Origin: CAWJJM01 sp963843275
GTDB taxonomy: Bacteria > Acidobacteriota > Thermoanaerobaculia > Multivoradales > JBCCEF01
Length of the DNA: 64,000 bases
Direction: 5' to 3'
Assembly: GCA_963843275.1 (NCBI GenBank)
Contig: CAWJJM010000004.1
Coordinates: forward strand, 496,001-560,000
Below, in pieces: positions 27,388 through 35,677 of this stretch. The translations under genes were made by a program, and so were the position numbers. The notes under the pieces were generated by a model. The model searched no databases and was not told the DNA's origin. It worked only from the letters and a program-made list of their open reading frames with translations. Positions within the stretch are counted from its first letter, which is position 1. Every line of letters starts with the position of its first letter.

Positions 27388-27400
27388 GCGGTCAGACCGC
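27388..27400. promoter_or_regulatory. Palindrome GCGGTC-A-GACCGC between wHTH regulator and DUF4242 genes
   Basis: A 13-bp perfect palindrome with a one-base centre lies 31 bp from the regulator start and 101 bp from the DUF4242 start. Its place in a divergent promoter region suggests a binding site for the winged-helix protein. No clear -10/-35 pair was found around it. Confidence 0.4.
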
Positions 27401-27501
27401 GATCAGGACGCGCCCCGCCGGCGCCCCCTACGCTGCCTCCCATCGAAACGCGGGCGGCCGACGCCGCTCGTTCCGAACGACGAAGTGAAAGGAGAACGAC
27501 C

Positions 27502-27792
27502 ATGAAGACCTACGTGATCCTGCGGCGCGAGGGATGGGGCGACGCCGGCGAGCTCGAGAAGGCGGCCGGCGTGTCGAGCCGCGTCGGGCTCGAGGAGATG
27601 CCCGACCAGGTGCGGTGGATCCGCTCCTACGTGGTGCGGGAGCAGGACAGCAGGCTGGGGACGGTCTGCGTCTACCAGGGGGTCGACGAGGAGTCGATCC
27701 GCGAGCACGCCCGGCGGGCCGGACTGCCCGCAGACGAGGTGATCGAGGTGGCCGACACGGTGGTCCTCGCCGAGGATCCGGCGGCCGCCTGA
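27502..27792 (+). CDS. DUF4242 (SCO4226-like nickel-binding) protein
   Basis: The protein has 96 residues; AAAGGAG lies nine bases before the ATG. The ferredoxin-like DUF4242 fold shows as MKTYVILRREG, VRWIRSYVVREQDSRLGTVCVYQ and EHARRAGLPADEVIEVADTVV. The family member SCO4226 of Streptomyces binds nickel. The first gene of a pair of paralogues; the second carries a membrane anchor. Cytoplasmic, role unknown. Confidence 0.8.
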   Translation: MKTYVILRREGWGDAGELEKAAGVSSRVGLEEMPDQVRWIRSYVVREQDSRLGTVCVYQGVDEESIREHARRAGLPADEVIEVADTVVLAEDPAAA

Positions 27793-27824
27793 GCACGGAA
27801 CACGACCCAGAGGAGAACGAGACC

Positions 27825-28220
27825 ATGAAGAACCAGATCGAGGCCCACGAGACGTCCGTCCCGCGCCGCCGCTGGATCCGGCTCGCGCTCGCCACCTTCG
27901 CCGGCCTGGCGGTCGCCACGCTGCTGCTGCCCTACGCGCTGCACGCCGACCACCCGGCCGCCGGCACCCACCTCTATCTCGACGTCCACCGGCTCGGCGC
28001 CGGCAACGTCACCGCCGCGGCCGTCGCCGAGGCCCACGAGAAGGACCTCGCGATCGAAGGCGAGCTCGGCGTCGACTACCAGAAGTACTGGGTCGACGAG
28101 GCGTCCGGCCGGGTGTTCTGCCTGGTCCGTGCGCCCAGCGCCGAGGCGGCGGCCGAGGTGCACCGCCGCGCCCACGGCCTGGTCGCCGACGAGATCCATG
28201 AGGTCCAGGCGGGGCAGTGA
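27825..28220 (+). CDS. DUF4242 protein with N-terminal membrane anchor or signal
   Basis: The protein has 131 residues; AGAGGAG precedes the ATG. A basic stretch (VPRRRWIR) leads into a hydrophobic helix (LALATFAGLAVATLLLPYAL, ending HADHPA), then a DUF4242 domain (YLDVHRLGAGNVTAAAVAEAH, YQKYWVDEASGRVFCLV, VADEIHEV). It follows its cytoplasmic paralogue by 32 bp, so the pair probably acts on both sides of the inner membrane. Metal binding is inferred from the family only. Confidence 0.8.
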   Translation: MKNQIEAHETSVPRRRWIRLALATFAGLAVATLLLPYALHADHPAAGTHLYLDVHRLGAGNVTAAAVAEAHEKDLAIEGELGVDYQKYWVDEASGRVFCLVRAPSAEAAAEVHRRAHGLVADEIHEVQAGQ

Positions 28221-28316
28221 GCCGTGGCGCTTCGGGGCCCGGGGCGTCACCGAGGCGCCCCGGGCCTCGTTCTATCCTCGGCCCTGGAAACCACCTTCGA
28301 GACAAAGGAGGCGAGG

Positions 28317-28835
28317 ATGCCGCGCCAGCTCCGACCGCTCACCCTGTTGCCCCTGCTCCTCCTGCCGCTCACCGGCCTCGCCGCCTGCGCCAGGGACGAC
28401 GCCGCGCCCAGCGGGTCCGCGCAGCCCTCCGCCGCCGCGCCCGCGGATGCGGCGCCGCTGCCGGCGCCGGCCGCCGAGGCGTCCGATCCCTGCAGCCTGC
28501 TGACCGCCGAGAAAATCCGGGAGGCGACCGGGGTCGCCCCGGCGGCCGGGCAGGCGGGCTCCGGTGTGTGCACCTGGGCCGCGGCGGACGGCTCGAACCC
28601 GCGCCTCGCCAACCTGGTCCTGCAGCACGGAGCCGTGACACGCCGGCAGTGGTTGAGCGGCGGCGGCTCCGAGAGGGACATCGTCCCCGGAGTCGGCGAC
28701 GTCGCGGTCCGCGTCGGGTCGCAGCTCCAGGCCTACCGTGGGGGCTGGCTGGTCGGGGTCACGGTGAAGGGCGTCGACCGCCGCGGGGCCGCCGTCGAGC
28801 TGGCCCGCGCCGCCCCGGCCCGGCTCGGCGGCTGA
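28317..28835 (+). CDS. DUF3558-like lipoprotein
   Basis: The protein has 172 residues; AAAGGAGG lies six bases before the ATG, and a TATCCT hexamer (28273-28278) lies 38 bases upstream. The signal peptide ends in a lipobox (LAAC). After an Ala/Pro-rich linker, the domain begins with DPCSLLTAEKIREATGV and a CTW strand, the pattern of DUF3558-type lipoproteins. A disulfide between these two Cys is likely. Function unknown. Confidence 0.7.
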   Translation: MPRQLRPLTLLPLLLLPLTGLAACARDDAAPSGSAQPSAAAPADAAPLPAPAAEASDPCSLLTAEKIREATGVAPAAGQAGSGVCTWAAADGSNPRLANLVLQHGAVTRRQWLSGGGSERDIVPGVGDVAVRVGSQLQAYRGGWLVGVTVKGVDRRGAAVELARAAPARLGG

Positions 28836-28972
28836 CGCCGCTCGGCAGGAGGGCGCAGAGCTCGGGTCGCCCGTCCGCGGCGATCCGCGCGGCTCGCATC
28901 GACCGCCCGGCGTCGCGGCCTTCGCGATCCACCTTCCGCGACCGCCCTCCTCCTCTCGGGGGAGCAGGGCCG

Positions 28973-28978
28973 TATCAT
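28973..28978 (+). promoter_or_regulatory. -10 box TATCAT of metallophosphatase gene
   Basis: TATCAT ends nine bases before the first of two adjacent ATGs (28988 and 28991). No Shine-Dalgarno lies between, so a leaderless transcript is likely. No good -35 match was found. Confidence 0.4.
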
Positions 28979-28987
28979 CGCGGCTCG

Positions 28988-30529
28988 ATGATGCCGCGAC
29001 GTCTCCGGCCGGGCCGCACCCGGGCCGCCCTCCTCCTGGCGCCGCTCCTCGCCGCGGCGCTGCTGCCGGGCGGAGCCGCCCGCGCCGCGACGCAGCTCGT
29101 CCGCGGTCCCTACCTGCAGCGCGCCGCCGCCGATCGCATCGTCGTCCGCTGGCGCACCGACGTCGTCACCGGCGGGATCGTGCGCTTCGGGCCGGCGCCG
29201 GACCAGCTCGACCAGAGCCAGGACGAGATCGGCGCCGGGACGGAGCACCAGGTCGAGCTCGGCGGGCTGGCGTCCGACACGCGCTACTTCTACTCCGTCG
29301 GCACCGGGGACGAGACCCTGGCGGGAGGCGACGCGGGGCACAGCTTCCGCACCGCGCCGCCCGCCGGCGAGAGCCACGCGACGCGGATCTGGGTGCTCGG
29401 CGACTCGGGCACCGGGGGCGCCGGCGCGCGGGCGGTGCGCGACGGCTTTTTGGCCTTCTCTGACGGCCGCCTCCCCGACCTCTGGCTGATGCTCGGCGAC
29501 AACGCCTACGTCGACGGCACCGACGCCGAGTACCAGCAGGCGGTCTTCGACGTCTACCCGGCGGTGCTGATGGGCGCCGCACTGTGGCCGACGTTCGGCA
29601 ACCACGACGCCCACAGCGCCGACTCCGCCACCGAGAGCGGGCCGTACTTCGACGTCTTCACCCTGCCCCGCGACGGCGAGGCCGGCGGCCTGCCGTCGGG
29701 CACCGAGGCCTACTACTCGTTCGATCGGGCCAACGTCCACCTCGTCTGCATCGACTCGGCCGAGGGCGACCTCGCCCCGGACGGTCCGATGCTCACCTGG
29801 CTCGCCGCCGACCTCGCCGCCGCCCGGGGCGACTGGATCGTCGCCTACTGGCACCATCCGCCCTACAGCAAGGGGTCGCACGACTCCGACGCCTCGGCCG
29901 ACCTCACCGCGATCCGTGAGAGCCTGCTGCCGATCCTCGAAGACTACGGTGCCGACCTCGTCCTCGCCGGCCACAGCCACTCCTACGAGCGGTCGATCCT
30001 CCTCGACGGGCACTACGGCACCTCGGACACCTACGATCCCGCCCAGCACGCACTCGACGCCGGCGACGGCCGCAGCTTCTCCGACGGCCCGTACGTCAAG
30101 CCCGCCGGGACCTCGAGCCACACGGGCACCGTCTACACCGTGGCCGGCAGCGCCGCCCGCGTCGGCGGCGGCACCCTCGACCACCCGGTGATGGAAGTCT
30201 CCCTCGCCACCCTCGGCTCCCTGGTCCTCGACGTCCAGGGCAAGGTCCTGGAGGGGCGCTTCGTCGACACCGGCGGCCACGTCCTCGACACCTTCACCCT
30301 CGCCAAGTGCCCCGATCCGGACCTGGTGGTGAGCGAGGTGACGGTCGACGGGGTGCGGGAGGAGGAGCGGTGCGACGCCATCGCGGCGGGGCCCGGCGTG
30401 GTGGTCGAGGCCGGCGGTCGGCTGGTGCTGCGGGCGGGGAGGCGGGTGGTGCTGCGGGACGGGTTCTCGGTGGCGGCGGCCGGGAGGTTGGACGTCGTGG
30501 TGGATCCGGGGTTGGCGGACCCGGATTGA
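28988..30529 (+). CDS. Exported purple-acid-phosphatase-like metallophosphoesterase
   Basis: The protein has 513 residues. The signal peptide ends near ARA. An N-terminal fibronectin-III-like domain (QLVRGPYLQRAAADRIVVRWRT) is typical of purple acid phosphatases. The metallophosphoesterase metal motifs follow in order: GDSG, LMLGDNAYVDG, FGNHDAH, YWHHPPY and AGHSHSYER. About 60 C-terminal residues form a separate strand-rich unit (GPGVVVEAGGRLVLRAGRRVVLRDGF) resembling the 3-coathanger stack domains found at the ends of secreted proteins. It should hydrolyse phosphomonoesters in the periplasm or outside, possibly for phosphate supply. Confidence 0.9.
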   Translation: MMPRRLRPGRTRAALLLAPLLAAALLPGGAARAATQLVRGPYLQRAAADRIVVRWRTDVVTGGIVRFGPAPDQLDQSQDEIGAGTEHQVELGGLASDTRYFYSVGTGDETLAGGDAGHSFRTAPPAGESHATRIWVLGDSGTGGAGARAVRDGFLAFSDGRLPDLWLMLGDNAYVDGTDAEYQQAVFDVYPAVLMGAALWPTFGNHDAHSADSATESGPYFDVFTLPRDGEAGGLPSGTEAYYSFDRANVHLVCIDSAEGDLAPDGPMLTWLAADLAAARGDWIVAYWHHPPYSKGSHDSDASADLTAIRESLLPILEDYGADLVLAGHSHSYERSILLDGHYGTSDTYDPAQHALDAGDGRSFSDGPYVKPAGTSSHTGTVYTVAGSAARVGGGTLDHPVMEVSLATLGSLVLDVQGKVLEGRFVDTGGHVLDTFTLAKCPDPDLVVSEVTVDGVREEERCDAIAAGPGVVVEAGGRLVLRAGRRVVLRDGFSVAAAGRLDVVVDPGLADPD

Positions 30530-30769
30530 CGCTTCGCGTCGAGGGCGCCGTCCCCTCCCCCGGATCTCCGGGATCGGCGACCTGCGGGGCGACGTCACCA
30601 GCGAGCCGGCGCGCCGGAGGCTCCCGCCCGACACCGCCCGCGCCGCCGGTCCTGCCTCGCCCGGCCGGCCACCGTGCCACCCGCCGCGGGCGGCCCTTCC
30701 CCGGCGTCTTCGCCCCGGCTGCGTATCATGTCGGGGCGCCGCCCGTTCGCCAGGAGAGGAGGGTTCGCC

Positions 30770-31270
30770 GTGTCGGAACGACCGTCGATTCCCGTCGCCG
30801 TCGCCGTCGCCTTGACCCTCGCGGTCAGCTCGACCGCCGCGGGGCCGGAGGCGCAGCGCGTGCTCGAGGTCCAGGGCAGCTACGAGCCCTCCGGCCCGCC
30901 CCACCCGGAGCGTCGTCCGGTGGGCGATCTCTGCGTCGTCGACCTGGAACAGTCCTATCGGGTCGACGGGAGCCTGAGCGGAACGATGACCGTCGACTAC
31001 CGGATCTTCGTCGCCGGACCGTGCGGATCTCCTCCGGGCACCTTCGACGAGCACTGGATCGCGATCGGACGCTACGACCTGGAGTGCCCCGGGGGAACCG
31101 GACCTGCCACCGGCGACCTCGTCGACGTCGCCGAGGTCTCCGCCGGCGGCCACGTCGCCGGGAAGATCACCCTGGCGGGCGACCTTCGAGGCTCTCTTCG
31201 GATCGACGGCAACTTCCGCGAGGGCTCGATCCACTACGCCGGCTCCATCGCACCGCCCGCGAAGGACTGA
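30770..31270 (+). CDS. Exported hypothetical protein
   Basis: The protein has 166 residues from a GTG start with AGGAGAGGAGG upstream; a TATCAT hexamer at 30724-30729 is a plausible -10. A signal peptide (IPVAVAVALTLAVSSTAAG) precedes a strand-rich region with three Cys (DLCVVDL, AGPCGSPP, LECPGG). Alternating strands (SLSGTMTVDYRIFV, HVAGKITLAGDLRGSLRIDG) suggest a small beta barrel or sandwich. I do not recognise the family. Confidence 0.6.
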   Translation: MSERPSIPVAVAVALTLAVSSTAAGPEAQRVLEVQGSYEPSGPPHPERRPVGDLCVVDLEQSYRVDGSLSGTMTVDYRIFVAGPCGSPPGTFDEHWIAIGRYDLECPGGTGPATGDLVDVAEVSAGGHVAGKITLAGDLRGSLRIDGNFREGSIHYAGSIAPPAKD

Positions 31271-31317
31271 CCGGCGGGTGCCGGCCCGCGGCCCCGCCCC
31301 GGGGCCGCCGGTCGCGC

Positions 31318-31323
31318 TAGCAT
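31318..31323 (+). promoter_or_regulatory. -10 box TAGCAT of ABC transporter operon
   Basis: TAGCAT ends eight bases before the GTG at 31332, and no Shine-Dalgarno is present. This supports GTG 31332 as the start and a leaderless transcript. Confidence 0.4.
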
Positions 31324-31331
31324 CGCCGTCG

Positions 31332-32273
31332 GTGCCCGAAGCCGCCCCGCCCCCCGCCGCCGTCCGCTGCGCCGGCCTCGTCAAGCGCTACCGCGACGTG
31401 GTGGCGGTGGACGGCCTCGACCTCGAGGTCGCCGCCGGTGAGTGCTTCGGCCTGCTGGGGCCCAACGGCGCCGGCAAGACCACCACCGTCGAGATCCTCG
31501 AGGGGCTGCTGCCCGCCGACGCCGGCACGGTGGAGGTGCTGGGACGGGCGTGGGGCGGCGGCGACGACCGGGCGCTGCGCGAGCGGCTCGGCATCCAGCT
31601 CCAGGAGACGCGGCTGCCCGACAAGCTCACCGTCCGCGAGGTGGTGCGCATCTTCCGCAGCTTCCACCACGCCGGCCGGCCGGTGGACGCGACCCTGGCC
31701 ACGGTCGAGCTGGAAGCCAAGGCCGAAACACGGGTGGAGCGGCTGTCGGGCGGTCAGCGGCAACGCCTGGCGCTGGCCTGCGCCCTGGTCGGGGACCCCG
31801 AGGTCCTGTTCCTCGACGAGCCCACCACCGGCCTCGACCCGCAGGCGCGGCTCAAGCTCTGGGAGCTGGTCGAGGGCTTCACCGCGGGCGGCGGCACGGT
31901 GGTTCTGACCACCCACTACATGGAGGAGGCGGCCCGGCTGTGCGACCGGGTGGCGATCCTCGACCAGGGCCGGCGCATCGCGCTGGGCACCCCCGCCCAG
32001 CTCGTGGCGTCGCTCGGCGCCGACCAGATCGTCGAGTTCCGCACCGCCGGTCCGGTGAGCGAGGAGCGGCTCCGCACCCTGCCCGGCGTCCGCCACGTGA
32101 CGCTGCGCGATGGCGCCTGCACCCTCGCCGTGGGGCGGGTCGAGGAGTCGCTGCCGGCGTTGCTCGAGGAGCTCGGCCGGCAGGGCCTCGCGCTCGCGGC
32201 CCTGGCCACCCACGCGGCGACCCTCGAGGACGTCTTCGTCGAGCTGACCGGACGGGGCCTGCGCGATGACTGA
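31332..32273 (+). CDS. ABC-2 type transporter ATP-binding protein
   Basis: The protein has 313 residues from GTG 31332; an alternative start lies 18 codons upstream. ABC motifs: Walker A GPNGAGKTT, Q-loop LQETRLPD, signature RLSGGQRQR, Walker B EVLFLDEPTTGLDP, H-loop TTHYMEEA. The C-terminal about 80 residues are the usual accessory domain of CcmA/DrrA-type exporters. It pairs with the permease whose ATG overlaps its end by 8 bp. Such exporters move drugs, polysaccharides or lipids; the substrate is unknown. Confidence 0.93.
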   Translation: MPEAAPPPAAVRCAGLVKRYRDVVAVDGLDLEVAAGECFGLLGPNGAGKTTTVEILEGLLPADAGTVEVLGRAWGGGDDRALRERLGIQLQETRLPDKLTVREVVRIFRSFHHAGRPVDATLATVELEAKAETRVERLSGGQRQRLALACALVGDPEVLFLDEPTTGLDPQARLKLWELVEGFTAGGGTVVLTTHYMEEAARLCDRVAILDQGRRIALGTPAQLVASLGADQIVEFRTAGPVSEERLRTLPGVRHVTLRDGACTLAVGRVEESLPALLEELGRQGLALAALATHAATLEDVFVELTGRGLRDD

Positions 32274-33339
32274 GACCCGCTGGCCGCTGGCCGAGCTGAC
32301 CCGCGCCCGGCTGCTCGAGTTCGTCCGCGAGCCGGGCGCCCTGTTCTGGGTCTTCGGCTTCCCCGTGCTGCTCGCCGTGGCGCTGGGGGTGGCCTTCCGC
32401 AACCGGCCGCCCGAGGCGCCGCGGGTGGCGGTGGTCGCGGCGGCCGAGGACGGCGCCTGGCTGCGCGACACCCTGGCGGCCGCGGGGGGCCTCGACCCGG
32501 TGGCCCTGTCGCGCGCCGCGGCCGAGGCGGCGGTGCGCCGAGGCGACGCCGAGATGGCGGTGCGGCTCGAGGCGGCGCCGCCGGCCGACGGCGCCGCCGG
32601 CCGCCCCGTGCTCCACCTGCTCTACGACCCCGACCGCCCCGGCGTCCGCGCCACCGCCCTGGCGGTCTCCGACGCCGTCGAGCGGGCGCTGGGACGCGAG
32701 GACCTCGCGACCGTGCGCCGCCGCGAGGTCGCCGAGCGCGGGGGACGCTACATCGACTTCCTGCTCCCCGGCCTGATCGGGCTCAACCTGATGGGCAGCA
32801 GCATGTGGGGCGTCGGCTTCGCCATCGTCCAGTCGCGGGTGCGCAAGCTGCTCAAGCGCTTCGCCGCCAGCCCCATGCGGCGCTCCGACTACCTGCTGTC
32901 GGTGATGCTGTCGCGCCTCGTCTTCCTGGCCGCCGAGCTGGCCTTCCTGCTCGCCGCCGGCCGGCTGCTGTTCGGGGTGACGGTGCAGGGCTCCTGGGTG
33001 GCGCTTCTCGCCGTCGCCCTGCTCGGCGCCTTCTCCTTCACCGGGCTGGCGCTGCTGGTGGCGGCGCGGCCCACCTCGGCGGAGGCGGCGTCGGGGTGGA
33101 TGAACTTCGTCATGCTCCCGATGTGGGTCGTCTCCGGGAGCTTCTTCTCCTCCAGCCGCTTCCCCGTCTGGCTGCAGCCGGCGATCCGCGCCCTGCCGCT
33201 GACCGCGCTCAACGACGCCCTGCGCGCGGTGATGAACCGCGGCGAGCCGCTGGCCCTCCACGGGCTGGAGCTGGCGGTGCTCGCCGCCTGGGGCCTCGTC
33301 GCCTTCGCCGTCGCGCTGCGCATCTTCCGCTGGCAGTGA
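32266..33339 (+). CDS. ABC-2 type transporter permease
   Basis: The protein has 357 residues. An N-terminal transmembrane helix (LFWVFGFPVLLAVALGVAF) is followed by a large soluble region (about 40-165), then five helices (LLPGLIGLNLMGSSMWGVGFAI onward), the ABC2_membrane_3 layout. GSFFSSSRFPVWLQPAIRALPLTALNDALR matches the conserved last loop of this family. It overlaps the ATPase gene by 8 bp, so the two form one exporter. Confidence 0.9.
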   Translation: MTETRWPLAELTRARLLEFVREPGALFWVFGFPVLLAVALGVAFRNRPPEAPRVAVVAAAEDGAWLRDTLAAAGGLDPVALSRAAAEAAVRRGDAEMAVRLEAAPPADGAAGRPVLHLLYDPDRPGVRATALAVSDAVERALGREDLATVRRREVAERGGRYIDFLLPGLIGLNLMGSSMWGVGFAIVQSRVRKLLKRFAASPMRRSDYLLSVMLSRLVFLAAELAFLLAAGRLLFGVTVQGSWVALLAVALLGAFSFTGLALLVAARPTSAEAASGWMNFVMLPMWVVSGSFFSSSRFPVWLQPAIRALPLTALNDALRAVMNRGEPLALHGLELAVLAAWGLVAFAVALRIFRWQ

Positions 33340-33384
33340 GGGCGCGCCGCCCCGGCGCGCTAGCATGGCCCGCGAGGAGGGGTC

Positions 33385-34011
33385 ATGACCGGATCGACCG
33401 AGGATCTCTCGACCTTCGTCCGCGACGCCCTGGCGCGGGACATCCCTCGCGAGCGCATCGCCACCGCGCTGCGCGCGGCCGGTTGGCCGCAGGACAAGGT
33501 GGACGAGGCCCTCGCGGCCTACGCCGAGGTCGACTTTCCGCTCCCCGTGCCACGGCCCCGACCCTACCTGTCGGCCCGCGAGGCGTTCCTCTACCTGCTC
33601 CTGTTCACCGCGCTGTTCCTCTCCGCCTTCCACTTCGGGGCGCTGCTGTTCGAGCTCATCGAGAAGGCCGTGCCCGACCCGGCGGGGCCGTCGTTCTCGG
33701 CGACGACCCTGCGCTGGAGCGTCTCCTACTTGCTGGTCGCCTTCCCCCTCTACCTGCTGCTGACCGTGCACCAGGAGCGCGAGCTGCGGCGCGATCCGGG
33801 GAAGCGGGCGTCGAAGGTCCGCAAGTGGCTCACCTATCTCACGCTGTTCGTGGCGGCCGGCTTCCTGGTGGGCGACCTCGTGGCCCTGCTCTTCCACCTG
33901 CTCGAAGGCGAGCTCAGTCTCCGCTTCGGGCTCAAGGTCGCGGTGGTGGCGGCGATCGCGGGGACGGCCTTCGGCTACTACCTGGCCGACCTGCGCCGGG
34001 AGGAGCGGTGA
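33385..34011 (+). CDS. DUF5671 membrane protein
   Basis: The protein has 208 residues; GAGGAGG lies before the ATG and TAGCAT at 33361. The N-terminal 45 residues form a UBA-like helical unit (DIPRERIATALRAAGWPQDKVDEAL), then the DUF5671 membrane region: YLSAREAFLYLLLFTALFLSAF, a second helix near 110 and two more towards the C-terminus. Function unknown. It overlaps the next gene by 4 bp (GTGA). Confidence 0.8.
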   Translation: MTGSTEDLSTFVRDALARDIPRERIATALRAAGWPQDKVDEALAAYAEVDFPLPVPRPRPYLSAREAFLYLLLFTALFLSAFHFGALLFELIEKAVPDPAGPSFSATTLRWSVSYLLVAFPLYLLLTVHQERELRRDPGKRASKVRKWLTYLTLFVAAGFLVGDLVALLFHLLEGELSLRFGLKVAVVAAIAGTAFGYYLADLRREER

Positions 34012-34448
34012 TCGGCCGCCCGACCGGGCGGGCCCTGCTGCTCGGGACGGTGGTCACCCTGGTCGCCGCCGCCGTGGGGACGGCGCTGCTGCTCGTCGAC
34101 TCGCCCGCCCGGGAGCGCCAGCACCGCCTCGACGAGCGGCGCGTCGAGGACCTGCAGACGATCGCCGCGGCGGTCGACGCCTACTGGAGCCGCGAGGGCG
34201 AGCTGCCGCCGGACCTCGACGCGCTCGCCGGCTGGCAGGGGCTCGAGGCGCCGCCGCGCGACCCGGCCACCGACTCGCCCTTCCGCTACCGGCCCGGGGG
34301 CGGTGGCGCCTACGAGCTGTGCGCCACCTTCGTCACCGACTCCCCCGGCACCCCTTCGCGTTGGCCACGCCGCGAGCCGGCCGGTTTCTGGCACCACCCG
34401 GCCGGCGACCACTGCTTCGCGCTGACCGCCCGGAAGCTCGCGGACTGA
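34008..34448 (+). CDS. Small membrane-anchored protein, pseudopilin-like C-terminal fold
   Basis: The protein has 146 residues from a GTG that overlaps the previous stop. One N-terminal helix (ALLLGTVVTLVAAAVGTALLL) is followed by DERRVEDLQTIAAAVDAYWSREGELPPDLDAL and a short strand region (DSPFRYRPGGGGAYELCATF). The helix, the 'interval to sheet' pattern and a C-terminal Cys pair resemble GspG-type pseudopilins, but no prepilin peptidase motif (G-F-T-L-x-E) is present. It is probably a partner of the DUF5671 protein. Confidence 0.65.
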   Translation: MIGRPTGRALLLGTVVTLVAAAVGTALLLVDSPARERQHRLDERRVEDLQTIAAAVDAYWSREGELPPDLDALAGWQGLEAPPRDPATDSPFRYRPGGGGAYELCATFVTDSPGTPSRWPRREPAGFWHHPAGDHCFALTARKLAD

Positions 34449-34477
34449 GCGGCGCCGCCGCGGAACGCCGCCCCCCC

Positions 34478-34509
34478 TTGACCCCCGAACCGGTTCCGGG
34501 GTTTATCCT
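34478..34509 (+). promoter_or_regulatory. MerR-type promoter with 20-bp spacer and central dyad
   Basis: -35 TTGACC (34478-34483) and -10 TATCCT (34504-34509) are separated by exactly 20 bp. The dyad CCCCCGAACC/GGTTCCGGGG (34482-34501; 9 of 10 pairs) is centred in the spacer. An overlong spacer with a central dyad is the hallmark of promoters that MerR-family proteins untwist. The -10 ends six bases before the MerR ATG, so the regulator controls its own operon. Confidence 0.8.
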
Positions 34510-34515
34510 CCGCCG

Positions 34516-34995
34516 ATGGACGACGCACCCGGGACCCTGAGCTCCGGGGAGCTGGCCCGAAGCTGCGGGATCAGCACCGACACCCTGCGCCACTACGAGC
34601 GCAAGGGCGTGCTGCCGGAGCCGGAGCGACGCGCCAACGGGTACCGCCGGTACCCCGCCTCGGCGTTGCGGCGCGTGCAGTGGATCCGGGCCGCCCTCGG
34701 CCTCGGGTTCACCCTCGACGAGCTCGCCGCCGCCGTCGACGAGCGCGACGCCGGGGGTGTCCCGTGCCGGCGGGTGCGCGACCTCGCCGCCGCCAAGCTG
34801 GCGACCGCCGAAGAGCGGCTCGCCGAGCTCGAGCGGCGGGTCACCCTGCTGCGCCGGGTGCTGGCCGGTTGGGACGACCGGCTGTCGGCGACACCGCCCG
34901 GCGGTCGCGCCCGGCTCCTCGACGCCCTCGTGGCGGAGACCCCCGACGAGCTTCCGGGCGATCCCCGCCCCCGCTTCACGAACCACGACCCCTGA
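34516..34995 (+). CDS. MerR-family transcriptional regulator
   Basis: The protein has 159 residues. The winged helix-turn-helix is canonical: SSGELARSCGISTDTLRHYERKG then NGYRRYP. A long dimerisation helix follows (LAAAKLATAEERLAELERRVTLLRRVL). Cys84 (GGVPCRRV) occupies the place of the first metal-ligand Cys of MerR/ZntR-type sensors. No second Cys pair is present in the C-terminal part, so metal sensing is plausible but not shown. The promoter has the MerR-type 20-bp spacer. The next gene starts 16 bp downstream. Confidence 0.92.
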   Translation: MDDAPGTLSSGELARSCGISTDTLRHYERKGVLPEPERRANGYRRYPASALRRVQWIRAALGLGFTLDELAAAVDERDAGGVPCRRVRDLAAAKLATAEERLAELERRVTLLRRVLAGWDDRLSATPPGGRARLLDALVAETPDELPGDPRPRFTNHDP

Positions 34996-35011
34996 CCGGA
35001 GGACCCGAACG

Positions 35012-35677
35012 ATGCACCGATCCCCCCGCACCCCCTGGATCTCGGCCCTGGCGATCCTCGCCGCCGCCGCGCTGCCCGCCGCGGCGCAGGAGCACGCCGA
35101 CTGCCCCTTCCACGAGGCGATGGCCGGCGCCCACGAGAAGCCGCCGGCCGAGGCGCCGGCGGCGGCCGACACCACCTCGCCCTACGCCGCCTTCGAGCCG
35201 CGCGAGATCGCCGCCCTCGGCGCCGACGAGACCCGGCAGCTCCTCGCCGGCGAGGGCATGGGGATGGCGCTGCCGGCCGAGCTGCACGGCTTTCCCGGCC
35301 CCCGGCACGTCCTCGACCTCGCCGACCAGCTCGGCCTCTCCGCCGCCCAGCGGCAGGAGATCGAGGCGGCGTACGACGGCATGCACCAGCGGGCGGTGGC
35401 CCTGGGCGAGGAGATCATCGCCGGGGAACGGGAGCTCGACCGCCGCTTCTCCGACGGCTCGATCGCTCCGGCGGACCTCGCGGCCCGCACCACCGAGCTG
35501 GGGCGCCTGCGCGGCGAGCTGCGCGCCGTCCACCTCACCGCCCACCTCGAGGCCGCCGAGGTGCTGAGCCCCGAGCAACGCCACCGCTACGTCGAGCTGC
35601 GCGGCTACGAGATGGGCGGCGCCCCCGGGGCGCATCAGCACCAGCACACCGGGCACCCCGGCGCCGGGCGACGATGA
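35012..35677 (+). CDS. His-rich periplasmic Spy/CpxP/ZraP-like protein
   Basis: The protein has 221 residues; GGAGG lies about ten bases before the ATG. The signal peptide ends AAAQEH. The mature N-terminus has potential metal ligands (HADCPFHEAMAGAH), and the C-terminus ends with clustered His (GAHQHQHTGH). The centre is helical (LADQLGLSAAQRQEIEAAYDGM, then LSPEQRHRYVELRGY), resembling the LTXXQ-containing periplasmic heavy-metal/chaperone family; the motif here reads LSPEQ. It follows MerR and overlaps the ChaN-like gene by 4 bp. A metal-binding periplasmic protein induced through MerR is the likely role. Confidence 0.75.
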   Translation: MHRSPRTPWISALAILAAAALPAAAQEHADCPFHEAMAGAHEKPPAEAPAAADTTSPYAAFEPREIAALGADETRQLLAGEGMGMALPAELHGFPGPRHVLDLADQLGLSAAQRQEIEAAYDGMHQRAVALGEEIIAGERELDRRFSDGSIAPADLAARTTELGRLRGELRAVHLTAHLEAAEVLSPEQRHRYVELRGYEMGGAPGAHQHQHTGHPGAGRR

